Shown: positions 47,335-56,759, numbered from the stretch's first letter. The stretch is DNA of 64,000 bases from Symbiodinium sp. CCMP2592 (GCA_905221615.1 CAJNDT010002802.1:199001-263000), one strand, 5' to 3'. The notes: generated by a model not told the origin, from the sequence alone. Program-made: numbers and translations.

Positions 47335-50300
47335 ATGGCTGAAAGCTACAATGCCTACGAGCTGGCCTTCGAAGGAGTGGACCACGAAGAAGTTTTCCCA
47401 TCTGGTGGGATGATGCGGACGTTTCTGAAGTTCCACAAGTTTCTGCAGATGTATTCTGAGGACTCGTCGCAGAGCGTTTCGCTCCCGCCAAAGATTACGA
47501 AAGACAAAGTGGTCGACAATGATCTCATTCGCACATGGGCAGCTTTCAAAGCACCTCCGTTGGTCTTGCTGTTCACGTGTGCAAATCTGTCGCCAGGAGG
47601 GGATCTTTCCATTCGAGTCCGAGAAATCCTCAAGGCTTGCTTATTTGCCGCCCCGGAGGAGTACATGGACAAACCCTATGGGGAGATACTCGCCATGGTC
47701 ATCAAGTTTGGTGGAGGTCTCAAACACATTGTTGCTGACTACGGAGGGAAGTTTCATGCCATCACAAGATTTATGGTGGATGAGGAAGTGATCCGCGATG
47801 ATGCAAAGTTGGCTGTGGTTGAACTGGAACAAGAAAGAAAACAAGTTCGGTTCGACTTGAACACTGCAACCAGGAACATTGTCAGTGCGGACGTGTACTA
47901 CAATCTCGCCGTTCTCATCAATTCCGTGGAGACGCCCTACCAGGCCGTGACAGACACGAGGATTCAACAATGGTATACGGTGAATCAGGACTACTACCAC
48001 AAGTTGCCTATGTCAGGCAGAGCACCTGACCAATCCGACCTGTTGGGAGAGCCTACGTTATGTAGGGTGTGCAAGCTGATGTACATGTTCGCAAAGCACA
48101 CTGGGTATGGGCTTCGGACCTACAACCAGGAATGTGCAGCGGGCAACGATGGCGCTACGCCAATCAACGTTCACCAGCTGGCTTTGATGATGCGCACATT
48201 GCCTCAAGGCATGGGACATCCGCTCGCCTTTGCGATGAATTCACTCCAGGCGTTCAGTGTTTGTCTCCACGTGCTTCATTCCTATGTATCATGGATTGAT
48301 CCACAAACTGGACTCCCGCATTATCGATGGTCTAATGACGTGCTCCCCGATTCCGACTACACCACGTATGCTTTCCTCAAGTACCATGTGGATGCCGTAT
48401 GTGCAGCTCAGGACAAGAACGGTTTCCAATTGCCGGATGCGTTCCGTGGCTACACCTGGAATCAATGCGGAGTTGAATCTGGGTACGTGGTCGACTGCTC
48501 TACCAAACGCGCCACATTGGGCATATGGGAAGCGGAATTCCAACAGATGAGGGCACCAAATCCGCTTATGCAAGATGATGGCCTATTTCCGCCCAACCTT
48601 CAACGGCATCCTAGCTGGGTATACTCAACGGGGAGAGTTGCGATGCCTACGGCAAGCAACCTCGAACCGGAAGGAATCGTGCACCCTGAGCATGGAAGAA
48701 CGCCGGAACAATCGCAAGGATCCGCTGCCGGACCTCGAGCCACCCCTAGCCACGGACCAAAGAGGGCAAGGACGGACGAGGCAACGGCATCGGCGTCGTC
48801 ATCTTCTGCGGCACCTCCTCCACAACAACCGCCTTCGCAACCGGAAGAGGAACCATCGCAACCGACATGGGAGGAAGCTCCAATCCCCGCTGGCGCTCAG
48901 GAAAGTTGGTACCATTATGTCAACATCGATGAGAAGGGCTGTCGTTCGATCTTGCTGACGACGACCCGTGATCAAGACGAGTACCCACCTACCATTGATG
49001 AGACGCCAAAGTTTGTGGCCAACCACGACGTGGGGACCACACCGATTCAGCATTACGTCAGAAGACTGGTGACCTATTTGGCAAGGATCCGTTCCGTCTC
49101 TCAAAATGATGACAAGGGTCTCAACCTGAAGGTCTACGTGAAGCTGAGTACAAAGGTGTGGTTACGGATGTATTCACGGCTGTACCATGCATTGGCATTG
49201 GTATCATGCGTGCATCTTCCTTCTCCTCCAATGCTTACCTCGGCAGTGATGATCGAGGCAGATAGCGATCTTGTCGACAACGATGACATTCCGGAAGAAG
49301 CAAGGATCAACACCATGAACACGCTGAACGGATTTCGCAATAGTTTGGGTATGGGTGGCAAACCTGATGCCGCGACTATGCGCTCTCAGTGCACAATCCT
49401 CGTCCAGGACTTTGACATGGTTGCAAGGACCAGGGGATCAACGCACACGGTGAGAGAGAACCTCGGCATGCATGGATGGAGCGAGATCTACATTGTGAGC
49501 CCGTCGATCACCACAGGTGCCAACTACAACTTCCAAGTCACAAAAGGATCGTTGGAATCTGTGAATGCGACATTGGATGGCTTGACCGAAGAGCAGCTTG
49601 CAACCGTCACACTGCATTACCATCTGTCTCTCCAGGCAATCCTCATCGAGAACATGTCTTTTCCGATGAGTGAGGTCGGAGACGGAGCAGCGATTCGCAC
49701 TGACTTGCAGCGACAGCTCAAGGTGACGTACGTTGACCCTATCATTGCAGCAGGGAAGCGTACCACGCGCCCTCCAATTGTCAACATCAACCACGACTTA
49801 CGGTTCGTTGGAGCAGCTAGCAATTACCTTCAGCACAAAGCTTCTCTGTTCAACGGTTTCCACGCGCTGGGAATGTATATTGAACTGGAGTTGCGAGCCC
49901 GAGCATGCGTGGTGATTCATGGATCTTCGTTTTGGTCAAGAATGTACAGCCAGATGAAACATGCGTCATCAGGCGTGCATACACTGTCAGCCGAAAAGGT
50001 GCCAGCACCGGACAATCGGGTCAGGTTCAAATTGGGCTTCGCTATCTACGAGAAGCAGCTGTTCTGCGAGAAGATGGTATCCACGTGCTTTGTTGAGGCA
50101 TCGAAAGTTCGCTCATGGGACGAAACTGTCCGCGCCGACTCAGTCGCTCACCCGTCGCTTGTCGAGATTTGGGAGGACAAGAGTGAAGTCAAGACGTCCA
50201 CCAAGATTTCGCAGACATGGTTCACGGGAGAACAGCAGCAACAGATCAGGTCGGGTGCCCAGGGTGACACGGTCGCTGAATCGTCCGCAGTCACCTGGCA

Positions 50301-52431
50301 GGACTTTGACATCGCCATGACCGTCCCCGAAGCCTACTACGACAACAGGCACTACTGGTTCCGGATCGACACCTACGCGACCCCGAACACCGGCTATGTC
50401 AAAGGGAGAACGTTCTATTGCCCTGGATGTGACGCAATGAAGTTGGCTGAGTGCTACGCACAGGCCTTCTTCAAGCCGACTGGAAACGGGTATCCTGGAC
50501 ACTGCATTGGGTGCGCGCATACTTCAGCCTTGAAGATGCAGCATCAAATCGGCTCCTTCAATGACTTGGTCGCGTCCCAGAAGTACACCTTGGCTTGCGC
50601 AAAGCACCTTTATGACCTGAGGCTTCAATTTGTGGACCCTCGCATGGACATCAAGGAGTTCCTCAAAGCTTGTGCGGAAGTGGTCTACGAAGACATTGGC
50701 AAGACGGTTTCTCACTACGGTGGTCTCCGAATCACAGCCAGTCAGGCCATCGAGTACGCGGCATGGGGAAAGGCCAAACAGTTGGCATGGGACAGAGGAT
50801 ACGACTCCGAAGGCAAGACATGCTACATCTGCTACTACGATGCCGGGAACTGCGCTTATGCTGGTTTCATGAGAATGCTTTTGACTCCGGAGGAGCGCCA
50901 AGAATGCTACAGAGGGTCAGCCTTGCCCAAGGAGGAACTCCTGGGTGACACGGTGGAGCTGGCGCTCGGGCTTCTTACAATTGCAATGAGACACCCAAGT
51001 CATTTTCCGAATTGGGGTGGCCTTGAGGGAGCAAATGCGTGCGCGAGGGGAATCGAAAGATCATTCTTCCGCTACGCGTCGGCCGAAGCTATCGAGCTGA
51101 TCACGGTTGACTCCCCGCGCAAAAGGACACCGCCCAAGAAGAATGAAGCAGTCGCTGAGATCGTCAACAACATGTCCGCTGACCTCGTGATTGATTTCAC
51201 AGTGATCGTCGATGGTGATATCTACCCTGTAGAGATTGCGAGAACCGACGAGACACAGGCCGCTGACAACGTCACGGACGATCCAGGGTTCTCCGTTGCT
51301 CCACCAATACCTGCACAGGATGTAGATGTGGATGCGCAACCCGAAGAAGAACAAGGTGCAGAAGACCCTGATCCCAGGCAGATGATTCGTGAAGGATTTG
51401 TCGCGCAGCTTCAGGACTATGTGGGAGTACTCGCTCAGGGCGAAATGTCGGTCGGAAGCGATCGCCTCACGTTCTGTATCGCTTGTGGCAGTGATCAACA
51501 CCATCTGTCCAATTGCACGGAAAATGCTGCGACCCGGGATCTGGTACTTCGAGGCATCCAGATCATCAAGGAAAGCCTTCTTCGATATCCACGTCGAATA
51601 CCTCCACAAGAGGCTGAGCCAATGGACGTTGACACCACAGACCATGTGAGTGTTGCATCCTCGGACCGACGACCCAAGGCCAAAGCCCGACCGCGACGCG
51701 GAGGCGAAGCCGTACGGGGTGATGTGGTCTTGATCCGTTATGAGAACAAACACAATCTCTGCACGGATGTGGAGAACCGTCGGGGCCTACATGATGCTTG
51801 TGGCGTACCACTGCAGGAATCAGGACCAGAGAATAGCCAGCGGGTGGTGGACCTCATTGAGCAGCTTTCGGACCATCGCGACCGACGCCTACCTCAACGA
51901 GGAGACCGTCCTAGCTTTGATTATGATGATACCATTCAGGGCTACACCAATGCAGGCTACGAATGCATCGGCGGCGGAAGGCCAATCCGGTGCGGGATTC
52001 TCGACCTGATCCCAACCAAGGGTGCAAGCTTCATCCACAATCGATGGGACATCGTGAACGAAGTTGTCCTTCGCAACATCACCCATCATCGCAGAAGGAA
52101 CGCGGATTGGGCGCTATCATGCATTCAATCTGACCTGCGTCACAGAATCGCCAGGCGCCCAGGCTCGGAATGGCTTGACAACAGGTGCCAGGTGGCATTC
52201 AGCAGCGTCATTCGATGTGATGAAGGAGGGTGGGTGCTGATCGAGGATTTGGTGAGGCATGAGCAACTATGGACCCATGACAGCAGACGCATCACAGAAG
52301 CGGTCTCAAGGACCGATGAGCAACAGAGGAAGAGAGTGTACAATGAAAGACTCAGCTATTGTTCCAAGGGAACATGCTCGCAGCCACGAGACGCCACAAG
52401 GCCAAGATTCGGCTGCAGTTCCTGGGAGTGA
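47335..52431 (+). CDS. copia 1698-aa accessory protein; C-terminus starts a KptA/Tpt1-like domain
   Basis: From ATG 47335 (MAESYNAYELAFEGVDHEEV). The N-terminal 430 residues are globular (YLFAAPEEYMDKPYGEIL-type helices), then a Ser/Pro/Gln linker (about 460-520). Residues 530-1330 form a large globular region with a four-Cys zinc site (C1029, C1032, C1057, C1060). A CCHC knuckle CIACGSDQHHLSNC (C1381, C1384, H1389, C1394) is followed by a basic segment (RRPKAKARPRRGGEAVRGD). Residues 1590-1680 carry SDLRH (R1602, H1603), GGWVLIEDLV (W1633) and ITEAVSRTDEQQRKRV, matching the N-terminal lobe of KptA/Tpt1; the rest of that domain is in the overlapping next ORF. No other domain is recognised. 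Such a protein after pol is not normal for copia elements. It could be a capsid or RNA-handling protein, or captured host genes. Confidence 0.8.
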   Translation: MAESYNAYELAFEGVDHEEVFPSGGMMRTFLKFHKFLQMYSEDSSQSVSLPPKITKDKVVDNDLIRTWAAFKAPPLVLLFTCANLSPGGDLSIRVREILKACLFAAPEEYMDKPYGEILAMVIKFGGGLKHIVADYGGKFHAITRFMVDEEVIRDDAKLAVVELEQERKQVRFDLNTATRNIVSADVYYNLAVLINSVETPYQAVTDTRIQQWYTVNQDYYHKLPMSGRAPDQSDLLGEPTLCRVCKLMYMFAKHTGYGLRTYNQECAAGNDGATPINVHQLALMMRTLPQGMGHPLAFAMNSLQAFSVCLHVLHSYVSWIDPQTGLPHYRWSNDVLPDSDYTTYAFLKYHVDAVCAAQDKNGFQLPDAFRGYTWNQCGVESGYVVDCSTKRATLGIWEAEFQQMRAPNPLMQDDGLFPPNLQRHPSWVYSTGRVAMPTASNLEPEGIVHPEHGRTPEQSQGSAAGPRATPSHGPKRARTDEATASASSSSAAPPPQQPPSQPEEEPSQPTWEEAPIPAGAQESWYHYVNIDEKGCRSILLTTTRDQDEYPPTIDETPKFVANHDVGTTPIQHYVRRLVTYLARIRSVSQNDDKGLNLKVYVKLSTKVWLRMYSRLYHALALVSCVHLPSPPMLTSAVMIEADSDLVDNDDIPEEARINTMNTLNGFRNSLGMGGKPDAATMRSQCTILVQDFDMVARTRGSTHTVRENLGMHGWSEIYIVSPSITTGANYNFQVTKGSLESVNATLDGLTEEQLATVTLHYHLSLQAILIENMSFPMSEVGDGAAIRTDLQRQLKVTYVDPIIAAGKRTTRPPIVNINHDLRFVGAASNYLQHKASLFNGFHALGMYIELELRARACVVIHGSSFWSRMYSQMKHASSGVHTLSAEKVPAPDNRVRFKLGFAIYEKQLFCEKMVSTCFVEASKVRSWDETVRADSVAHPSLVEIWEDKSEVKTSTKISQTWFTGEQQQQIRSGAQGDTVAESSAVTWQDFDIAMTVPEAYYDNRHYWFRIDTYATPNTGYVKGRTFYCPGCDAMKLAECYAQAFFKPTGNGYPGHCIGCAHTSALKMQHQIGSFNDLVASQKYTLACAKHLYDLRLQFVDPRMDIKEFLKACAEVVYEDIGKTVSHYGGLRITASQAIEYAAWGKAKQLAWDRGYDSEGKTCYICYYDAGNCAYAGFMRMLLTPEERQECYRGSALPKEELLGDTVELALGLLTIAMRHPSHFPNWGGLEGANACARGIERSFFRYASAEAIELITVDSPRKRTPPKKNEAVAEIVNNMSADLVIDFTVIVDGDIYPVEIARTDETQAADNVTDDPGFSVAPPIPAQDVDVDAQPEEEQGAEDPDPRQMIREGFVAQLQDYVGVLAQGEMSVGSDRLTFCIACGSDQHHLSNCTENAATRDLVLRGIQIIKESLLRYPRRIPPQEAEPMDVDTTDHVSVASSDRRPKAKARPRRGGEAVRGDVVLIRYENKHNLCTDVENRRGLHDACGVPLQESGPENSQRVVDLIEQLSDHRDRRLPQRGDRPSFDYDDTIQGYTNAGYECIGGGRPIRCGILDLIPTKGASFIHNRWDIVNEVVLRNITHHRRRNADWALSCIQSDLRHRIARRPGSEWLDNRCQVAFSSVIRCDEGGWVLIEDLVRHEQLWTHDSRRITEAVSRTDEQQRKRVYNERLSYCSKGTCSQPRDATRPRFGCSSWE

Positions 52432-54185
52432 GAGTGAAGGACCCCGGCGTGGAAACTCTTGGATCCGCAGGTTCGAACATGTTGGTATCGATTCCTGACC
52501 AGATCACAGAGATCCAGAACAATGATCGTTGCCGGCACAGCCAGAGGTACCTGAACGTTTGCAACGGCTGGGTGAAGCCATGGGCAGTTCGGGCTACAAG
52601 TGGTCACTCTGCGCACTCAGATCCCCAGAACAATTTGCTTCAGTTGGACAAGAACAGGTTCGCAATATCTCCATCTATGACCCTCTTGCAACGTCTTGGA
52701 GGCGCGTTCCACGCTACGGCATGCCGCAACTTGGATTCCATTGTCACGCAAGGCATCATGCCTGGTTCGGAGGACCCCGACGGGGACTTCGACCATAGGC
52801 GCCAATTTCGAGGCAAGCAAGGCGGCAGACTCCACAGCTATTGGGGGGTATTTGCACCGTTCGATCACCGGAATGCGACGACCAAGATGCGGGTACATGG
52901 ACGAGATGCCAAGCACATGCCGCTGGCGGTCCTCCATGTCCCATCGCAGGACCTTGCACGAGAAGATGGACGTATCACAGACAGCGGCATCATGATCGTT
53001 GGCCGAACGATACCGTTCCAGTTCGTCAAGGAGGTATGGTTTTGCGTCCCGAACCCTCAAGATACACACTCTTTCGCTCTGGTGGAAAAGATCTACGATG
53101 AACGGTTGGAGAAAGAGATGGTGTTGGACTACAATGCATCACCTTTGCTCCCTGAGTTCGAGAGATACCGAACACCAAGCAAGATCATGGAATTGCTTTG
53201 CGAGATGCCTCCTGGACCCCACGACACCAGCAAGGAGCAGATCATTCGAGACCTTACGACTGTCCTGGAGTCCCACAGGGAGAACACGGTTCGGCATCAC
53301 TACATGGACAAAGGGATCAAGTTTGTCATCAAGAATTGGCGACCCGAAGACCTACGCAGAGACGAGGATGGAAGGAGAATGAGGGTGTGCCCGGCATGCT
53401 ACAACATCGTTCCAGCATGCTTCTCCCGATGCACGTCTTGCTGGTCACAATTCGTTTCTAGCGGATACTACCAAGGTTCTCCACAACGGGAGACTCCTAC
53501 GGAGATCCCCAGTGACTTCATTGCTCAGACAATGGAAGCCGCGGCAGCAGCAGTGCCTGAGGCGCCCGAAGAGGAGCAGGAAGCCATGGAGGTAGAGACC
53601 GTTGCGGAACCTGAGGAAATCCCAGAACCATCTGTCATCGCGGAGGACGATCCAGAACAGGAACCTGATGAAGAAATGGACACAGAGCCAGGAGAGGACT
53701 TTGATGACGCAGTACCAGATGCAGTTGCACAGGAACGCCGTCCCGTCCTCATCGCCGGCCAGTCTTTGAACATCGATCCTGAACTACAACTCGCACGTAC
53801 CGCCATGCAGCCATCCTACTACTCAGGGAAGCGAAATGCCCATTGCATTGACGCCAACATGGTCGCTCTTTCGTATATGGCATTCGTGGTATGCAGAACC
53901 ATCTACAAGGCTTGGTCAGGATTCGCGAAGTGGGCTACTATGCCGTTGTTCCAGATGAAGGAGAATTTCGCACTTGGCCAACGCTATGATGTGCTCGGAA
54001 AGTGGGGATCTTTGGCTGTAGTGGACAGAGAGACGGGTGTGAGCAGGGATGTGACTGACGAGGAGATCATTCGCTTTGCCAAGGAGCCTGAGAACCTCAA
54101 GCAGTACGATCCCAACGGGACTTACACTTTGAAGCGCTTCCGGACGAATCAGATGCTTTCGTTGCTTACACGGGAGCCAACATGA
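52359..54185 (+). CDS. copia 608-aa accessory ORF; C-terminal lobe of the KptA/Tpt1-like domain
   Basis: Overlaps the previous ORF by 73 bases in another frame. Residues 70-250 hold the remaining KptA/Tpt1 motifs: VRATSGHS (R78), FHAT (H118, the family's HGT with Gly to Ala), RLHSYWGVF, HGRDAKHMPLAVLHV (R182), then DGRITDSGIMIVGRTIPFQF and VKEVWF. A zinc site follows (C344, C347, C358, C361), then an acidic tail of about 100 residues. The final 150 residues are globular (IDANMVALSYMAFVVCRTIY). The two lobes in two frames imply a one-base lesion near 52370, in a GGGA run, or programmed frameshifting. With the HGT change, activity is uncertain. The stop overlaps the next start (ATGA). Confidence 0.75.
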   Translation: MFQGNMLAATRRHKAKIRLQFLGVRVKDPGVETLGSAGSNMLVSIPDQITEIQNNDRCRHSQRYLNVCNGWVKPWAVRATSGHSAHSDPQNNLLQLDKNRFAISPSMTLLQRLGGAFHATACRNLDSIVTQGIMPGSEDPDGDFDHRRQFRGKQGGRLHSYWGVFAPFDHRNATTKMRVHGRDAKHMPLAVLHVPSQDLAREDGRITDSGIMIVGRTIPFQFVKEVWFCVPNPQDTHSFALVEKIYDERLEKEMVLDYNASPLLPEFERYRTPSKIMELLCEMPPGPHDTSKEQIIRDLTTVLESHRENTVRHHYMDKGIKFVIKNWRPEDLRRDEDGRRMRVCPACYNIVPACFSRCTSCWSQFVSSGYYQGSPQRETPTEIPSDFIAQTMEAAAAAVPEAPEEEQEAMEVETVAEPEEIPEPSVIAEDDPEQEPDEEMDTEPGEDFDDAVPDAVAQERRPVLIAGQSLNIDPELQLARTAMQPSYYSGKRNAHCIDANMVALSYMAFVVCRTIYKAWSGFAKWATMPLFQMKENFALGQRYDVLGKWGSLAVVDRETGVSRDVTDEEIIRFAKEPENLKQYDPNGTYTLKRFRTNQMLSLLTREPT

Positions 54186-54925
54186 TGGGAATTGGCAGGG
54201 ACAACTTCAACCCTACTACGTACTTGAAGAGCAACAGGGATGAAGATGTGAAGGCTATGCACTTCTGTTGCCTGCACGTCCTGTGCGAGGTGATTCCGAT
54301 GGTGACAGGACACCAACAATTCTCAGTGCTACGACCAACGCCAACTGGACCGGTGGACTTCCTGTACATCGACCCCGTCGGTATCCTGCTGACTCATGCC
54401 GATCATTCAGTCCAGACCATTGGATTGCTGGTGGACCACAATGTGCAAATGCCTGCGCATTTCATGGACAGATTGGTCAGATCCAAGGCTGAGAGACAGC
54501 AAAATCCGACAACCAAACGTACATGGACAGCTTGGTCAGATCCAAGGCTGAGAGACAGCAAAACCCGACGACCAAACGTACTGAAGCCCTACATCACATT
54601 TCGGCCGCTGACTATCTCCCTCCAGGTGGTACTTCCATCCTGGACACGCCTGTCACTACGGAGGAACGTGCAAGCGCTTCTTCGGCCAAGGGACCTTCAA
54701 AAGGGCGTGAGAGAACCGGAGGTGAACAGCATGGAGGCTGGAACGCCAACTCCTACTATGACTACACCGCCGGCAAGGGCCGAAACAAAGGCAAGGACAA
54801 AGGAAAGCAAAGGGAACAGTATCCAGAGGAAAACCTCCGGCCCTGGGACCGCGATCCTGCGACCACGCGAAGATGGAGATGAATCAACGCTTGGTCTGCC
54901 TCGCCTTTCAGTTCGTGACCTCTGA
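54182..54925 (+). CDS. copia last ORF, broken by a 59-bp duplication
   Basis: ATG 54182 overlaps the previous TGA. The first 110 residues are globular (AMHFCCLHVLCEVIPMVTGH; GPVDFLYIDPVGILLTHADH; SVQTIGLLVDHNVQMPAHFM). At 54464-54581 a 59-bp unit is repeated in tandem, and because 59 is not divisible by 3 the frame changes. The original continuation is in the frame that reads EALHHISAADYLPPGGTSI and ends in a Lys/Gly/Arg-rich tail (KGRNKGKDKGKQREQ) at 54882. The 247-aa reading given here is therefore off-frame after the second unit. No family was recognised; the basic tail suggests nucleic-acid binding. Confidence 0.55.
   Translation: MMGIGRDNFNPTTYLKSNRDEDVKAMHFCCLHVLCEVIPMVTGHQQFSVLRPTPTGPVDFLYIDPVGILLTHADHSVQTIGLLVDHNVQMPAHFMDRLVRSKAERQQNPTTKRTWTAWSDPRLRDSKTRRPNVLKPYITFRPLTISLQVVLPSWTRLSLRRNVQALLRPRDLQKGVREPEVNSMEAGTPTPTMTTPPARAETKARTKESKGNSIQRKTSGPGTAILRPREDGDESTLGLPRLSVRDL
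54464..54581 (+). repeat. 59-bp tandem duplication
   Basis: Units 54464-54522 and 54523-54581 both start ATGGACAG and end CCAAACGTAC, differing at about three positions. Confidence 0.95.
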
Positions 54926-55141
54926 GCTTCGCCCATGGAATGCCATCGCGAATGCTTCTTTCTTCGGTGACGCCTGATTCGTCTGCCATTTCAGGGGATC
55001 GTTACTGACGTAGATGAGTGTCACAACGTTTCTAATTGGGATGCAAAGCTCTGATTTTTCAATGTCAACGTTGCGGCGGAACATTTTCTGTTGTCCTATC
55101 GTGCCATCTTCCGGGTGAGCAGCGTCGGAGACGCAACTCAT

Positions 55142-55147
55142 GGGGGG
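55142..55147 (+). promoter_or_regulatory. Candidate polypurine tract
   Basis: GGGGGG directly abuts the TG start of the 3' LTR, the expected place for the plus-strand primer. The tract is short and preceded by CAT. Confidence 0.6.
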
Positions 55148-55576
55148 TGCGAACGGAATGCGATGCCTTGTCAAGTTCTAAGGTGTCACTATAAGAGCTG
55201 TGAGCAAGACCGTTGTAAAGTGCAAGGAAGGGGCACGCTACGCGTCCCTCGACGCTAAGGGGGCATGCTACGCATCCCTCGTCTTTACCTTTCTATGTGA
55301 CCGCCAACGCAACGTTTGGCTCAAGTCAATGCCCATAGCTAAGTGCTATATGTGTCTTCTATCCTGAGCAATCAGAGCTATCCCGTTGCACAGACGAACC
55401 GCCGCCGGCAGTGAGTGTAAAAGGAACGGCCGCCGGTTCTGCCTGCATAGGATTGCACGTGTGGAAGTGTGAGAGAGACAGGGTCCAGTCTGTGGAGAGT
55501 GCAAGCCAGCCACACCTATATTCATTACAGCTCTGGTGGGGGAGCAGCAGCATAATCGAGATCAAATCCCCACGCA
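55148..55576 (+). repeat. 3' LTR of the giant copia element
   Basis: 429 bp, TG...CA, colinear with 35832-36263. It differs mainly by single substitutions and by loss of single bases in G runs. It keeps both GCTACGC-type direct repeats and TTTGGCTCAAG (55315-55325). Confidence 0.92.
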
Positions 55577-56335
55577 GTATTAGTCTTCACATCAATATGA
55601 ATATGACTATTGGTATTCGTAGGAGTATTAATGTTAATATTCGTATTAGGATCATCCATAGTCGTATTAGCCTTAGTATAAGTGTTAATAATGGTATTAA
55701 TACTGGCATTATTTTGAATATTCAACAAGTTATCAATGTCAGTATTAGTATTGGTGACAGCATTACTGTTAACAGCATAAGAGTATACGCAGTAGTATCC
55801 GTAGGAGTATCAATACTTATGTAAATCTTGGCGTTGGTATAAACATTGTGATTGGTATTAGTAATAGTGCTAGTGCTAATATTAAAATGAGGTTATGTAT
55901 TCGCATGAATGTTTGTCTTATATTAGTATTACTCCTGATTACATGAAAATATTAACAGATAGATACATGCACGAGCTAATGTACTTGTACTTTAATATAG
56001 TGGTATGTATATTTATGTACATTGGTATATGCAGGTGTGTATTAGTAGTGGTATTAAAATACAGTACTACCAATACGGGCATAATTATTGATATGCGAAG
56101 GAGTATGAACGTCAGTATTAATCATTATTAGTATTTGTATGGTGCCTGTTCGTATTGGTGTAAATAAAGTGTAAATATTAGTGTTAATGCTGGTATTAGG
56201 TTGGGCAGTCAGCAAATGATCCATATCAGTATTAGTATTGGTAATAGTGTTCGTAGGAGTACCACTTTAGAAAAAGTATATATATATATATATATAAACA
56301 CTGATAATCGTCTAAACAGACCTTGCCTTTGCAAG
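55577..56335. repeat. Degenerate ATTAGT/GTATTA-rich tract, no gene
   Basis: TATTAGTATTAGTGTTAATA-type words fill this AT-rich stretch and give Ile/Ser/Val/Asn-rich frames that are not genes. It ends in a (TA)n run at 56277-56296. Confidence 0.7.
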
Positions 56336-56336
56336 T

Positions 56337-56716
56337 GAGTCATAGTGCATGGTCTGTCATCCGATGGGTCACAATCAGCCCATTGAAAATCAATTCCAGA
56401 AGTTCCGAAATTTCCGAAATTTCCAAAAGTTCCAAAATTTCCTAAATTTCCAAAATTTCCAAAACGGCCCGACCTAGTCGACAGGATTTTTCCAAAACAT
56501 AAGGGCGGACTTTTTGGAAATTTCGGAAATTTTGGAATCCGAAATTTCCAAAATTTCCAAAACGGCCCGACCTAGTCGACAGGATTTTTTCAAAACATAA
56601 GGGCGGACTTTTTGGAAATTTTATAAAATTAGGGGAGAGAATTTTGGAAGTTTTGGAATTGAGTTTTTGAAAGCTGAGTGCCCCCTCCCCCGATCACAGA
56701 CCATGCGCTACGACTG
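56337..56716. mobile_element. Foldback element with 25-bp terminal inverted repeats
   Basis: 56337-56361 and 56692-56716 are inverted copies matching at about 21 of 25 positions; the shared core is GCATGGTCTGT. The interior is made of TTTCCAAAA/TTTTGGAAA words able to fold back, plus a directly repeated block (starting AAAACGGCCCGACCTAGTCG) at 56461 and 56559. A further GCATGGTCTGTCA lies at 56728. No coding. MITE-like; mobility is inferred. Confidence 0.5.
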
Positions 56717-56759
56717 AGTTGAAAGGGCATGGTCTGTCAACGGGGGGGGTGACCATACA

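Larger units (their letters stand above)
35832..55576 (+). mobile_element. Giant (19.7-kb) Ty1/copia-type LTR retrotransposon
   Basis: Direct LTRs lie at 35832-36263 and 55148-55576, beginning TG and ending CA and about 96% alike by eye. A candidate primer-binding site follows the 5' LTR, and a G6 purine tract precedes the 3' LTR. The domain order protease-integrase-RT-RNase H is that of Ty1/copia. Between pol and the 3' LTR are about 9 kb of extra coding sequence with a KptA/Tpt1-like domain and zinc motifs. Copia elements are usually 5-6 kb. The flanks (ATAAA before, GTATT after) are not a target duplication, so the ends may have been reshuffled by recombination. A second copy begins at 58728 in the same orientation. 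Confidence 0.9.
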
